From Borrelia sp. RT5S (GTDB taxonomy: Bacteria > Spirochaetota > Spirochaetia > Borreliales > Borreliaceae): a stretch of 64,000 nt of DNA. The translations under genes and the position numbers were made by a program. The notes beneath the pieces were generated by a model. It did not search any database and was not told the DNA's origin. It saw only the letters and a program-made list of their open reading frames with translations. Positions 1 to 8,622 of the stretch are shown here, piece by piece. Location: contig NZ_CP088936.1 in assembly GCF_021165755.1 (NCBI RefSeq), positions 186,001 to 250,000 of the forward strand, given 5' to 3'. Position 1 is the stretch's first letter. Each line of letters opens with the position of its first letter.

Positions 1-2
1 CT

Positions 3-818
3 AGAGAAAATAGAGTGAATAATCTTACTCAAGATAGAGAGGCTCCCCAAATAATAAGAATAGATTACAACGGTAATCAAGCAGAAAAAGAAATGGAAAT
101 ATACAATGGGATTTATATTCCAACCAATTATCCTGGGAACGAAGTATTTTTTTCACAAAATCACCACATAATATCATCAACAAATATCAACGGATTTATT
201 GTAAAAGAAAATACAAAAATTTATATTGATAATGTTGAGATAGCTTTGGTGGCAGGAGATACAGCTTCTGATATTATTGCTAAGATTAATGAGTCATCTG
301 CCCCTGTTGAAGCCAGTCTTAATCGAATTTTAAATTCGATCGCAATACAAACAACTACACCACACCAAATATGGATTACAGAAGAAGGCTCAACTGTACT
401 GCAAGACCTTGGCATTATTACCACAAATAATGATACTAAATCCCCTCCTTACAATATTGCAGGGAATTCTGAAGTTAGAAGCAGATCTATTTTTGATACC
501 TTAATTGAATTGAGGGACAATTTAGAAGAAAACAGAGAAGAGCTTATTGGAAGTAGGAGTTTAGCCGAAATTGACGAAAGTTTAAATAGAGTGCTTACAA
601 CAATAGCCGACCTTGGAGCTAAAGAGAATAGACTTGATTCAAGTTATGAAAGGATTAGTAAAGAAGTAATGGACATGAAAGACGATATGGTTAAATATAC
701 TGACCTTGATGTGACGAAAGCTATAACAGATCTTAATATGGCAAGTCTAGCTTATCAAGTGTCTTTAGGAGTTTCTGCAAGGATAATGCAAACAACCTTA
801 CTAGACTTTTTAAAATAA
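3..818 (+). CDS. flgL: flagellar hook-filament junction protein FlgL (HAP3), C-terminal part
   Basis: The reading frame is open to the left edge of the window, so this is the C-terminal 271 codons or so of a longer protein (FlgL of Borrelia is about 420 residues). FlgL joins the flagellar hook to the filament, here a periplasmic flagellum. The C-terminal third has the flagellin-like helical end, with [19 protein letters not shown] and a final helix ending in LLDFLK, as in FlgL and flagellins. A GTG at position 15 is internal and is not a start. It is followed with a one-base gap by fliW and then csrA, the usual flagellar late-gene arrangement. Identification rests on this context and on the flagellin-type C-terminus. 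Confidence 0.85.
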   Translation, partial: RENRVNNLTQDREAPQIIRIDYNGNQAEKEMEIYNGIYIPTNYPGNEVFFSQNHHIISSTNINGFIVKENTKIYIDNVEIALVAGDTASDIIAKINESSAPVEASLNRILNSIAIQTTTPHQIWITEEGSTVLQDLGIITTNNDTKSPPYNIAGNSEVRSRSIFDTLIELRDNLEENREELIGSRSLAEIDESLNRVLTTIADLGAKENRLDSSYERISKEVMDMKDDMVKYTDLDVTKAITDLNMASLAYQVSLGVSARIMQTTLLDFLK

Positions 819-819
819 G

Positions 820-1224
820 ATGAGAGACGACGGGTATGATATAAAGTTTAAATTTCCTGAAGGAATACTGGGATTTGAGGATATTAAGGAGTTTATAATT
901 AAGGACTCTGATCATAAACCCTTCTCGATTATGCAATCAGTGGACGGCGAAGTAAGTTTTTTGTTAACCTCCCCCTTTAACTTTATGGAGGAGTATTCGC
1001 CCAATGTACAGGAGGAAGATTGGTCAGATATTAAGGCAGAGCATGAAGATGAAAGAGTAATACTTTGCATAATAAATATGCATGTCGAAGACTATAGGAA
1101 TATCACAGCAAACTTGAAAGCTCCTATCATATTGAACAAAAAAAAACTGATTGGGAAACAAGCCATATCTACAAATGAAGAGCATTATCTCAGATATAAG
1201 GTCTTTAAGGGAGAATCATGCTAG
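820..1224 (+). CDS. fliW: flagellar assembly factor FliW
   Basis: A 134-residue protein of the FliW family, a cytoplasmic protein that binds flagellin and antagonises CsrA so that flagellin translation is matched to export. The family hallmark near the N-terminus is visible as [14 protein letters not shown], and the conserved segment around [11 protein letters not shown] and the late [16 protein letters not shown] are typical. It starts one base after flgL and overlaps csrA by 7 bp, so FliW and its target CsrA are probably translationally coupled. The length is a little under the usual 140-150 residues. Confidence 0.93.
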   Translation: MRDDGYDIKFKFPEGILGFEDIKEFIIKDSDHKPFSIMQSVDGEVSFLLTSPFNFMEEYSPNVQEEDWSDIKAEHEDERVILCIINMHVEDYRNITANLKAPIILNKKKLIGKQAISTNEEHYLRYKVFKGESC

Positions 1225-1469
1225 TCTTATCAAGAAAGGTAAACGAAAGCATAAGAATAGACTCTAATATTGAAGTTTCAATACTTGAAATAAAAAAAGA
1301 TAGTGTTAAAATAGCAATAAAAGCGCCCAAGGAAATTAAAATATTTAGATCTGAAATTTATGATATCATTAAAGAGGAAAACAGGAAATCACTCCTACAG
1401 GACAAGTGCAATATAGGTAAGAGTATGAATAAAATCAAGAGTTTGTTTGATTATTTTACTAAAGAGTAA
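1218..1469 (+). CDS. csrA: carbon storage regulator CsrA (translational repressor)
   Basis: CsrA is a small dimeric RNA-binding protein that blocks ribosome binding at GGA motifs; in Borrelia it is known to act on the flagellin leader. The N-terminus [14 protein letters not shown] and the strand ending [10 protein letters not shown] are textbook CsrA. At 83 residues it is longer than the common 60-70 because of a C-terminal tail of about 25 residues that ends in FDYFTKE. The start ATG has a GGGAG ribosome site inside the end of fliW. Its 3' end overlaps the oppositely directed tsaB by 19 bp. Confidence 0.96.
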   Translation: MLVLSRKVNESIRIDSNIEVSILEIKKDSVKIAIKAPKEIKIFRSEIYDIIKEENRKSLLQDKCNIGKSMNKIKSLFDYFTKE

Positions 1470-2113
1470 TTAGTCTCAGCATCGCTTCTTTTTGCATAAA
1501 AAGGACCGGATAAAATATCATCCCCCTGCCCATTTTTCAGATACTTACATCTCCCAAGCTCTGTCAAGACTTCACCGAAAGAATCCATACCACTGACGAT
1601 ATTATATCTGTCTTTAAGTTTATCATAAATAAATTCAATCCCATTCCCAACAATAATCAAATTAGAGTCAAGCTTTTCCATGTGCTCAAATAATTCTTCT
1701 TCAGAGAAACAAAAAACCCCATCGCGCATTTTAGAATAGCTATAATACGCCAAAAAGTACCTACCTGCAGTAAAACTCAAAGTAACTACATCCGATTTCT
1801 TACGTACCAAGTTTGCAAAAACATCAAGAGTAGGAATATTTACAAAAGGAATAGCAAGTCCTAATGAGAGACCCTTAATAAAACTTAAGCTAATTCTTAA
1901 ACCTGTAAAAGAACCAGGACCAGAAGAATTAATAATTAAATCAAGTTGATCAAGATTAATATTATTCTTTAATATAAAGTCATTGAAGATCTTTGGAACA
2001 TTAAGACCACAACCGCAATCATCTTTTTCTGCAAGCAAAGACGATACCTCATCATTCACTTTAAAATAAACTAACAAAAACTTATATGAATAATCAAACG
2101 CAAGAGTATTCAT
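1451..2113 (-). CDS. tsaB: tRNA t6A biosynthesis protein TsaB
   Basis: TsaB is the non-catalytic partner of TsaD in making threonylcarbamoyladenosine at position 37 of ANN-decoding tRNAs. The ASKHA-fold start [14 protein letters not shown] and the signature [14 protein letters not shown] are clear. It lies directly after tsaE (overlap about 20 bp), its complex partner. An in-frame GTG just upstream (2116) could also start the protein; the ATG at 2113 was preferred. The 3' end overlaps csrA convergently, leaving no room for a separate terminator. Confidence 0.92.
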   Translation of the reverse strand: MNTLAFDYSYKFLLVYFKVNDEVSSLLAEKDDCGCGLNVPKIFNDFILKNNINLDQLDLIINSSGPGSFTGLRISLSFIKGLSLGLAIPFVNIPTLDVFANLVRKKSDVVTLSFTAGRYFLAYYSYSKMRDGVFCFSEEELFEHMEKLDSNLIIVGNGIEFIYDKLKDRYNIVSGMDSFGEVLTELGRCKYLKNGQGDDILSGPFYAKRSDAETNYSLVK

Positions 2114-2522
2114 CACTAATTTCTAAAACTCTAGCAGTTTCCTCTATTTTAAATTTCAAAAATACCAATCTACTTTTAGGTAAAATATCAAGAATAATAC
2201 CCGGCCACTCGACAGCCATTATAGATGAAATATCTGATAAAAGCTCCATCCCACCAATAAGGTCAAACTCCTCTAAGCCATTTAAACGATACAGGTCAAT
2301 ATGATAAAATTTAAAATTAGGAAACTCATAAACATTAATAATATTATAAGTCGGACTCACAAAAAAAGAAACACCAAGGTTTAAAGCCAACCCCTTCAAA
2401 AATGTCGTCTTTCCAGCTCCCATGCTACCACAAAGGGCGAATACCCTACCAATAGGCAAAGGACTAAAAAAAGACCTAGAAAAGTCTAGCATTTCTCCCT
2501 CTGACTTGAAATACAAAATCAA
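2094..2522 (-). CDS. tsaE: tRNA t6A biosynthesis ATPase TsaE
   Basis: TsaE (YjeE family) is the small ATPase of the TsaBDE complex that makes t6A in tRNA. The P-loop GSMGAGKTTFLKG lies near residue 30, followed by the family motifs SPTYNIINVYE and YHIDLYRL, and the late segment VEWPGIIL. The start is a TTG that shares bases with the stop of the upstream small gene (TTGA), implying translational coupling. Length (142) is normal. Confidence 0.93.
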   Translation of the reverse strand: MILYFKSEGEMLDFSRSFFSPLPIGRVFALCGSMGAGKTTFLKGLALNLGVSFFVSPTYNIINVYEFPNFKFYHIDLYRLNGLEEFDLIGGMELLSDISSIMAVEWPGIILDILPKSRLVFLKFKIEETARVLEISDEYSCV

Positions 2523-2779
2523 GGAAGCTCACCCTCCACATCAATCTCGATTATATGCCTTTTTATTGCAACCATTAAATTGAGCACAGGATAGTCCAAA
2601 GGATCTAGGAAGTCAATAGTTATATGTTTTTCACCCAAAGGAGTTGTTTCTATCGTAAATTTAATCCGCTTAGCTTCATTAGATCCCTTATATTCATAAA
2701 GGACGTCGGCAAAATATACACTCCTGTAATAGATATAACTACCCTGTTTTTTAATATTTTCAAGAGAAATAAATTGCAC
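2519..2779 (-). CDS. small conserved hypothetical protein upstream of tsaE
   Basis: An 86-residue protein with no signal peptide, membrane segment or motif that I recognise. It has alternating strands (YIYYRSVYFADVLYEY, KHITIDFLDPLDYPV) and an acidic end. It begins with GTG, preceded by a GAAGGG ribosome site 8 bases upstream, and overlaps tsaE by 4 bp, so it is probably the first gene of the tsaE-tsaB operon. About 200 bp without a gene separates it from the rplT end; that stretch shows nothing clear. Confidence 0.7.
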   Translation of the reverse strand: MQFISLENIKKQGSYIYYRSVYFADVLYEYKGSNEAKRIKFTIETTPLGEKHITIDFLDPLDYPVLNLMVAIKRHIIEIDVEGELP

Positions 2780-2982
2780 AATAACAACCCTTCAAACTAA
2801 ATCCCAAGAAGCCAACATAAGAACACCTTATTTAGCGCTATTTTACAAGATGGAACTTTCATTCTTAACCTCTGATTAGCCTTAAGCGATCATCAATTAA
2901 AAAAATACTCAAATTCCCAATTTTAGTGAGATGTCGCAAAAAATAACTCTAATTCCTATAATTGAACTTCTCAGGAAATTCA

Positions 2983-3330
2983 TTAATCATTTACTTCGTA
3001 TACTATCTTTTTAAAAGTCTCCATATCCTCAATTGCCAAATTAGACAAAATCTTTCTATTAAGCCTAATGTCAGCCTTTCTTAAACCTTCAACAAACCTT
3101 GAATAACTAATTCCCATACCCGCCAGGGCAGCAGAAATTCTTGCAATCCACAAACTCCTAAAATCTCTCTTCCTAGTCTTCCTATCCCTAGTAGCGTACA
3201 TCATCCCCTTACGAAGAGTATCCTTAGCCTTCTTGTAATTACTCTTCTTGGTTCCCCAAAATCCCTTGGTTTGCTTTAGGATTCTTCTCCGTCTGGCAAC
3301 ATGAACTGCCCCATTCTTAACTCTAGCCAT
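2983..3330 (-). CDS. rplT: 50S ribosomal protein L20
   Basis: A 115-residue basic protein with the L20 signatures MARVKNG, RRRRILKQTKGFWG and the C-terminal half SLWIARISAALAGMGISYSRF. L20 is an early 23S rRNA-binding assembly protein. It is the last gene of infC-rpmI-rplT; in other bacteria L20 represses this operon by binding its mRNA. It follows rpmI by 21 bp. Confidence 0.98.
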   Translation of the reverse strand: MARVKNGAVHVARRRRILKQTKGFWGTKKSNYKKAKDTLRKGMMYATRDRKTRKRDFRSLWIARISAALAGMGISYSRFVEGLRKADIRLNRKILSNLAIEDMETFKKIVYEVND

Positions 3331-3351
3331 ATAAACTCCTCAAATCGAACA

Positions 3352-3549
3352 CTAAGCATAAGGCAGCAAGGTCCTAATCCTTTTAACCTCAGAACTCGAA
3401 AGCACTCCCGCTTTTCCCAAATGCCTCTTCCTCTTGGAAGACTTCTTTGTCAAGATATGCCTCAAATCCTGCTTCTTATACTTCACTTTCCCCCCAGCAG
3501 TAAAAGAATATCTCTTACTCGCACTCTTGCGCGTTTTCATCTTTGACAT
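3352..3549 (-). CDS. rpmI: 50S ribosomal protein L35
   Basis: A 65-residue, very basic protein matching L35: [14 protein letters not shown] at the start, then [19 protein letters not shown], the family signature. It sits between infC and rplT in the universal order. The ATG has an AGGAG ribosome site. The length is standard. Confidence 0.97.
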   Translation of the reverse strand: MSKMKTRKSASKRYSFTAGGKVKYKKQDLRHILTKKSSKRKRHLGKAGVLSSSEVKRIRTLLPYA

Positions 3550-3565
3550 CCGTATCTCCTATCAT

Positions 3566-4120
3566 TTACTTCCTAGATTTAGGTGCAACAACCAAAAACA
3601 TCGTCTTGCCCTCCATCTTAGCTGGCGATTCTAAATTATAATTAATGTCCCCAACCTTCTCAAGCACACTGTCCAAAATTCCATATCCCAAATGCGTATG
3701 AGCAAGCTCACGCCCCCTAAACCTTATAGTAACCTTTACCTTGTTCCCCTCTTTAAGAAATCCCAAAATATTTCTAGACTTAAAATCAAGATCATGAGTA
3801 TCTATTTTCGGCTGCATCCTAACCTCTTTAAGTTTAACTACCCTCTGGCTCTTCTTTTGTTCCTTCTGTTTCTTCTCCTGATGGAACTTGTACTTTCCAT
3901 AATCAATAATCTTACACACTGGAGGCAGCACATTCGGGGAAACTTCAACCAAATCAAGTTCAGCCTCCCTAGCACGTCTAATGGCTTCCTCAATTGGCAA
4001 AACAGATTGAGTCCCATCTTCAAAAACAACCCTAACCTCACTAGCCTTAATTTTATGGTTAATTTTTAACTCCCGCTCTCCCGCCTTAACTCTATCCCTA
4101 TTGGAACTCCTATTTATCAT
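3566..4120 (-). CDS. infC: translation initiation factor IF-3
   Basis: IF-3 binds the 30S subunit, prevents premature 50S joining and proofreads start-codon selection. Visible signatures are [15 protein letters not shown] in the N-domain, the lysine-rich linker around [13 protein letters not shown], and the C-domain [18 protein letters not shown] and [10 protein letters not shown]. At 184 residues the length is normal. Unlike E. coli, which uses AUU for autoregulation, the start here is a plain ATG. A TTGAGGAG ribosome site lies about 13 bases upstream. It heads the infC-rpmI-rplT operon. Confidence 0.98.
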   Translation of the reverse strand: MINRSSNRDRVKAGERELKINHKIKASEVRVVFEDGTQSVLPIEEAIRRAREAELDLVEVSPNVLPPVCKIIDYGKYKFHQEKKQKEQKKSQRVVKLKEVRMQPKIDTHDLDFKSRNILGFLKEGNKVKVTIRFRGRELAHTHLGYGILDSVLEKVGDINYNLESPAKMEGKTMFLVVAPKSRK

Positions 4121-4166
4121 CTAAAAATACATACTCCTCAAACGATATTAACTAATAACTAATTCT

Positions 4167-4196
4167 AATATACCTTCATAAAAAAGTAAATTACAA
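4167..4196 (-). promoter_or_regulatory. candidate promoter of infC-rpmI-rplT
   Basis: Read on the minus strand there is TTGTAA (4191-4196), an 18-base spacer and TATATT (4167-4172), which would place the transcript start roughly 35 bases upstream of the infC ATG. This is a sequence match only. Confidence 0.4.
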
Positions 4197-4252
4197 TACG
4201 TCTCTATTTAAAAACAATAACAAAAAGTATCTTGCAAACAATCAAAAATCAA

Positions 4253-4281
4253 TTGATTAATGAGTAATTTAAAAGTAGAAT
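4253..4281 (+). promoter_or_regulatory. candidate promoter giving a nearly leaderless mRNA
   Basis: TTGATT (4253-4258), exactly 17 bases, TAGAAT (4276-4281). The expected transcript start falls within a few bases of the ATG at 4292, and there is no Shine-Dalgarno sequence before that ATG. Confidence 0.45.
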
Positions 4282-4291
4282 TTACCTTGTA

Positions 4292-4948
4292 ATGAATGTG
4301 TTCTTACTAACAAGTCTGCCCTTGGTTTTAAAGATTTACATATCAATAAGGTATCCTCAGTTGAGAAAAATTAAACAAAATTATGCATATTCGGCAATGG
4401 CATTACTTGGCATGGCTGTTTTTTCCTCGCTATACCTAACGGAAGAATTCATTTTGTACAAAATATTAGAAATAAACCATAAAACAAGCTTAAGCTTAGC
4501 AGTCTCAGTATTGATCAAAGAACATTTGTATTATTATGTCTTCCCAATATTAATTTTTGTATTCTTCTCTACATTTAATCCAAATTCACAGCTTAAAAAC
4601 AACCCGATATTTTTGCTATATTTCGCATTCGGAATTATTTTTTCCAAAAATTTAGAAATAGTTATTATGAATAGCAAAGTTTTCGGTATGTATGAGTACA
4701 TTAAGATACCTATTTTACACATGATGGAGTTAGTGTTTACAGCTCTAATATGTGAGAGAGGAGTACGCCTAACTGTAATACACAATACAAACGGATATAA
4801 GCTCATTTTTATGCCGCTCCTATTGCTAGAGGTAACGATTACGATTTTGAAAGTATTAATTTTGATTAATATGCAATTCTACTCTTTAGTCATAGCAACA
4901 ATACTGGTGGGAGTTGTATTTTTAAACAAAAACTCATTGAAACTTTAA
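4292..4948 (+). CDS. multi-pass membrane protein of unknown function
   Basis: A 218-residue protein with about six hydrophobic segments: residues 1-18, a stretch with MALLGMAVFSSLYL, YYYVFPILIFVFFS, PIFLLYFAFGIIF, LHMMELVFTALICE, and the final two helices ending in VIATILVGVVFLN. I recognise no transporter or enzyme motif. No ribosome site precedes the ATG. The next gene, a lipoprotein, starts 4 bp after its stop, so the two are probably co-transcribed and may act together at the inner membrane. Confidence 0.75.
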   Translation: MNVFLLTSLPLVLKIYISIRYPQLRKIKQNYAYSAMALLGMAVFSSLYLTEEFILYKILEINHKTSLSLAVSVLIKEHLYYYVFPILIFVFFSTFNPNSQLKNNPIFLLYFAFGIIFSKNLEIVIMNSKVFGMYEYIKIPILHMMELVFTALICERGVRLTVIHNTNGYKLIFMPLLLLEVTITILKVLILINMQFYSLVIATILVGVVFLNKNSLKL

Positions 4949-4952
4949 ACAG

Positions 4953-5693
4953 ATGTTAAAGACAAAGACCGTTTTCATTATATTGTTAACTCTACTTTCA
5001 TTGCTCTGCTGTGAAGGAAATACGATTTCAGACAGACATTTCGACTATATAATCATTTTCTCAGATGCAACGGCACATTTCTTCAAAATTAAAGACGATC
5101 CATTCGCGCAAGAAGATGTATTGTTCATAAATGAAAAAGATATTGAAATGATTAAAGATAACTTAGCTAATGCAGAGAAGATACTATTAACGCACAGAAC
5201 AACCAATGAGATTCTCAATGAAGATGAAATAAGGAGAAGAATTTTCCTGCTCTCTGATGTCAAATTTTCACTAAAAAAAGCTGTTGATTTTATATTCACC
5301 AACTCTCTAGCACACCCTACAGTCTCATTAATAATGAGAGACAACACTTTAAGTAACGAAGACTTGGAGCATCTAGAAAAAAGTGCAAAAGAACAAAATA
5401 CAAACATCACTGCTATCAATAGCGAAAACATACAGTACTTAAAGAATTTCATTACTCCTGAAATAAAAATAGTGATTCTATTTTCAATGAAAAATAGCCA
5501 TATCTACCTAAAAAGATTATCAAGTTCACCATTTTTTAAACAAATAGACTTTATGCTTATTGGAAATACTGAGAAAAATTTAAAAAAAATTAATTCAAAA
5601 TACACAGTCGGACTTAATAAGTTAGATCTGATGGATATCATAAAAAAAATTGATAAAAATTTTCACTATGAGTTAAACATATACAAAAGATAA
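4953..5693 (+). CDS. putative lipoprotein of unknown function
   Basis: A 246-residue protein with a lipoprotein-type signal: a hydrophobic stretch FIILLTLLSLLC followed by a second Cys at residue 20 and an acidic start to the mature part. After that, alternating strand/helix segments (YIIIFSDATAHFF, EIKIVILFSM, DFMLIGNTEKNL) suggest an alpha/beta fold, possibly like a periplasmic binding protein, but no family can be assigned. It lies immediately downstream of the membrane protein gene and is likely in the same operon. Confidence 0.72.
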   Translation: MLKTKTVFIILLTLLSLLCCEGNTISDRHFDYIIIFSDATAHFFKIKDDPFAQEDVLFINEKDIEMIKDNLANAEKILLTHRTTNEILNEDEIRRRIFLLSDVKFSLKKAVDFIFTNSLAHPTVSLIMRDNTLSNEDLEHLEKSAKEQNTNITAINSENIQYLKNFITPEIKIVILFSMKNSHIYLKRLSSSPFFKQIDFMLIGNTEKNLKKINSKYTVGLNKLDLMDIIKKIDKNFHYELNIYKR

Positions 5694-5755
5694 TATAAAT
5701 CTGTTATCCTACATATAACAAATAATACTTAGTTTCAAATTAGAAGGATTTTAAT

Positions 5756-6403
5756 ATGATAAAGATTTTAATGGTGTTACTTACTTTAGTTAATACCTAC
5801 ATATTCGCACAAAATACTGATCAAAAAAACGATAAAAAAGGAGAGCAAACAGAATATATTCTCTCTACAATGGAAGATCCATTTGATTTTCATTTAAGAT
5901 TTTTTACTGAAAGGATTAATCCTCTATTTGTTAGATTTAAAAATAATAACAGTGCAACTCAAGATAAAAAATTTGTATCAGCACTTAAATATATTACTTC
6001 TAGAAGCGATAGCGAAATGAATCTAGATCCAGACAAGCAGATGATAATACCCGGGATTATCAAAAACATCTCTTTATGGATAGATGGAAGAGAAACTAAC
6101 ACAGAAATTTTTGCAATATTAAAAGATTCATCAGGTACTTTTCACTCAATACCCTTTAGGTCAGAAGATGGTAGTTCTAAACTTAACTTTCTTGGATGGA
6201 GAAAACTCACCGCATATATTCCAAAAAATTTCGTCCAAAAAAAACACAAATTTAAAAAAGAGACTAGAAATTCGGAATTAATAAGAATAAGAATAATACC
6301 TGAACACAGAATAAATCACGAACCGCAATACATATACATTTCCGAGCTAAAGGCAATGATTAGTGAACAAAATGCATCAACTACTTATGATGATAATTGG
6401 TAA
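5756..6403 (+). CDS. secreted FlaA-like protein (flagellar filament outer-layer family)
   Basis: A 215-residue protein with a signal peptide (residues 1-18, cleavage near IFA-Q). Residues 97-157 resemble the core of spirochaete FlaA sheath proteins: PGIIKNISLWIDGRE, then AILKDSSGTFHSIPF, then KLNFLGWRKLTAYIPK, matching the family pattern of a carbohydrate-module-like sandwich with the hallmark NF-GW-L-IP. Residues 33-60 (DPFDFHLRFFTERINP) are unlike FlaA. Since Borrelia is known to encode its main FlaA elsewhere, this would be a paralogue. An AAGGA ribosome site precedes the ATG. The 3' end overlaps the tatD-family gene by 19 bp on the other strand. Confidence 0.7.
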   Translation: MIKILMVLLTLVNTYIFAQNTDQKNDKKGEQTEYILSTMEDPFDFHLRFFTERINPLFVRFKNNNSATQDKKFVSALKYITSRSDSEMNLDPDKQMIIPGIIKNISLWIDGRETNTEIFAILKDSSGTFHSIPFRSEDGSSKLNFLGWRKLTAYIPKNFVQKKHKFKKETRNSELIRIRIIPEHRINHEPQYIYISELKAMISEQNASTTYDDNW

Positions 6404-7194
6404 GAATTTTTAAATAAATCTTTAAAGTTGTGATACAACATAGTTGAAATACTTTCTGCATCGCAACTTTTAATTCTTGCGACCTCACAACATATATATC
6501 CTAAAAAAAGAGGAGCATTCATCTTCCCTCTTAAGGGCGCTGGTGCTAAAAATGGGCTATCTGTTTCAATCAGGATGTCATTAATGCTTAATTTTCTTAA
6601 AACCTCTCTTAAAGATTCTGCGTTTTTAAAAGTTAAATTGCCCGCAAAAGATACTTTAAATCCAAAATCAATAAACTTCTTAGCACATTCATAAGTACCA
6701 GAATAACAGTGAAGTATTCCCCTGTTTAAAAATTTGGAAGATTTAATAATGTCATAAACATCATCATAAGCCTCTCTAATATGTAGAATAACAGGTTTTC
6801 TATATTTACTAGCCATATCTAACTGAATATTTAGGGTTTCAATCTGTTCTTTTCTATTATCTGCTTTTAAGTAATCAAGACCAATCTCACCAACAGCAAT
6901 AACATTTTCACTTGCCAAGATATTATCAAGCAATTCAAAATCATCTTTTAAGGCCTCATTTAAAGGATGGATGCCAGCTGTAAGCGAAATATTAGAATAA
7001 GCACCTAAAAGTTGCTTTCTCTCATAAAAATCACTAGGATGTAAACCGACATCAAGAAAATAAGAAAATCCGCTACTCAAGCACCTATTAATAACATAAT
7101 GAACGTCTATAGAATTCTTCCTAAGCTCATTAAAATGAACATGAGTATCTACCAACTTATTAAAAAAAATAGATCTTTCAAATTCAAGATTCAT
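6385..7194 (-). CDS. TatD-family metal-dependent deoxyribonuclease
   Basis: TatD proteins are TIM-barrel metal-dependent nucleases. The family signatures are present in order: the metal-binding DTHVHF (His18, His20), VGEIGLDYLKAD, PVILHIREAYDD, GILHCYSGTYE and ETDSPFLAP. At 269 residues it has the usual length, with a 13-residue N-terminal extension before the first motif. Its ATG shares bases with the stop of the upstream TPR gene (ATGA), so the two are coupled. Substrate is not known from sequence. Confidence 0.92.
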   Translation of the reverse strand: MNLEFERSIFFNKLVDTHVHFNELRKNSIDVHYVINRCLSSGFSYFLDVGLHPSDFYERKQLLGAYSNISLTAGIHPLNEALKDDFELLDNILASENVIAVGEIGLDYLKADNRKEQIETLNIQLDMASKYRKPVILHIREAYDDVYDIIKSSKFLNRGILHCYSGTYECAKKFIDFGFKVSFAGNLTFKNAESLREVLRKLSINDILIETDSPFLAPAPLRGKMNAPLFLGYICCEVARIKSCDAESISTMLYHNFKDLFKNSYQLSS

Positions 7195-8333
7195 AGGTCC
7201 ATCTTCTTTCTAAGCTCATTAATGTAGTCAATAATGGCAACATTTTTCATTCCTAATTGTAAAAACTTTGATAAAATACCTAAAGCATTTTCAATTTGCC
7301 CCATTGCTTCATAGCACTCAGCAGCATTGACGTACAATATTGAATTTTTAGGATTATTTTTTATAAGACTCTTAATGGCAGCTAGTGCCTCTTCATATTG
7401 CCCCTTTTCTTTTTGCAATAAAGCAAGCCCCAGTATGGCAAACATATCAAAATCAACATCAAGAGCTTTTTTATAATACTCTTGTGACTTTTCGTAATCC
7501 TTCAAGTATCGATATATATCCCCCACCCTTGTTAAAACCAAGTTGTTCTTCGGATCTTTTTCTATTATTGCAAGCCAATATTTTAATGCTTCATGATAAT
7601 CCTTATTCCCCCTGTAGCAATCAGCAAGCCCAAAAATAGCATAAAAATTATTCGGAGAAATTTCTAATGCTTTTTTAAAAAAATAAATTCCTTTGGTATA
7701 CTCCTTTAACTTTCTATAACAATTACCAATGGAGGTCAAAACACGCACATCAATCTTAGCCAGATTTATCTCATACATCTTAAGCCAATACTTCAATGCT
7801 TCCTTGTACTCTTTAAAGTCATAATATAGGTGCCCAATGCCAACAAGAGCATAGTCATTCTCAGGAGCAAGTTCTATTACCCTTAAATACGCTTGTCTAG
7901 ACTTTTGAAAATTCTTTAACTTTCGATAGGAAGCAGCAACTCTCGTTAAAACAGTAATATTTTCAGGATCATACTTTAAATACTCCTCCCATATATCTGT
8001 GGCTCTCTTATAGTCATCTAAACTTCTATAACAATCCCCTAAACCAAAAAGCGCATAATTATTACTTAAATGTTTGGAAAGGCATTTCTGATAGTAAGCT
8101 ATCGCCTTATCAAAGTTCCTCTTCTTCCTTTCAATATCCCCAAGTCCAACAAGAGCGTAATTATTATCATTATCCTTTTCTAAAATATCGTTAAACAACG
8201 TCTCTGCCTCAGCAAGCCTTTCTTCCTTTATTAACTGGTATCCCCTCTTAGATTTCTCAGTAACATCAAGAAGTTTATTATCAGAAACTCGCGACACATC
8301 TTCAATATCACCTAGAAGTTCCTTTTCCAACAT
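7191..8333 (-). CDS. tetratricopeptide-repeat (TPR) protein
   Basis: About 380 residues made almost wholly of TPR units of 34-36 residues, many with the pattern NNYALFGLGDCYRSLDDYKRA; roughly nine to ten repeats can be counted. There is no signal peptide, so it is probably a cytoplasmic scaffold. The frame extends upstream to a GTG at 8402, but the ATG at 8333 (protein start MLEKELLGD) has a good AAGGGG ribosome site and was chosen. It is coupled to the downstream TatD-family gene by a 4-bp overlap. Confidence 0.88.
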   Translation of the reverse strand: MLEKELLGDIEDVSRVSDNKLLDVTEKSKRGYQLIKEERLAEAETLFNDILEKDNDNNYALVGLGDIERKKRNFDKAIAYYQKCLSKHLSNNYALFGLGDCYRSLDDYKRATDIWEEYLKYDPENITVLTRVAASYRKLKNFQKSRQAYLRVIELAPENDYALVGIGHLYYDFKEYKEALKYWLKMYEINLAKIDVRVLTSIGNCYRKLKEYTKGIYFFKKALEISPNNFYAIFGLADCYRGNKDYHEALKYWLAIIEKDPKNNLVLTRVGDIYRYLKDYEKSQEYYKKALDVDFDMFAILGLALLQKEKGQYEEALAAIKSLIKNNPKNSILYVNAAECYEAMGQIENALGILSKFLQLGMKNVAIIDYINELRKKMDL

Positions 8334-8622
8334 AAATACCCCTTTTAACTGGTTTATTAAAGATATAACGCAACTCACTCCATATATGCTACCCAAACAC
8401 ACAAATTATATTTATACATAAACACTAAGGTATTAAATCTTTAATATCCAATCTTGATAATACATATTATATAAAAAATTAAAAAAAATATACTTAAATT
8501 TACACACTAAAAATTCTACTTAAATCTAAACTAAAACCCTTATATATAAAATTTAGGGTCAATTGTAACAAAAATGTCAAAATTAGGATAAGATATTAAT
8601 ACCCGTTAGGAGAAAGATTAGA
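8334..8622. other. AT-rich divergent intergenic region
   Basis: About 290 bp between the divergent TPR gene and prfA, more than 80% A+T. It must hold promoters for both directions, but many overlapping TATAAT-like words make none convincing. A weak ACCCT/AGGGT inverted repeat lies at 8536-8559. No ORF is credible here. Confidence 0.5.

Noticed and set aside
8536-8559. ACCCT/AGGGT inverted repeat as a terminator
   Set aside because: Only 5 bp pair, with no T-run and no gene end nearby that needs it.
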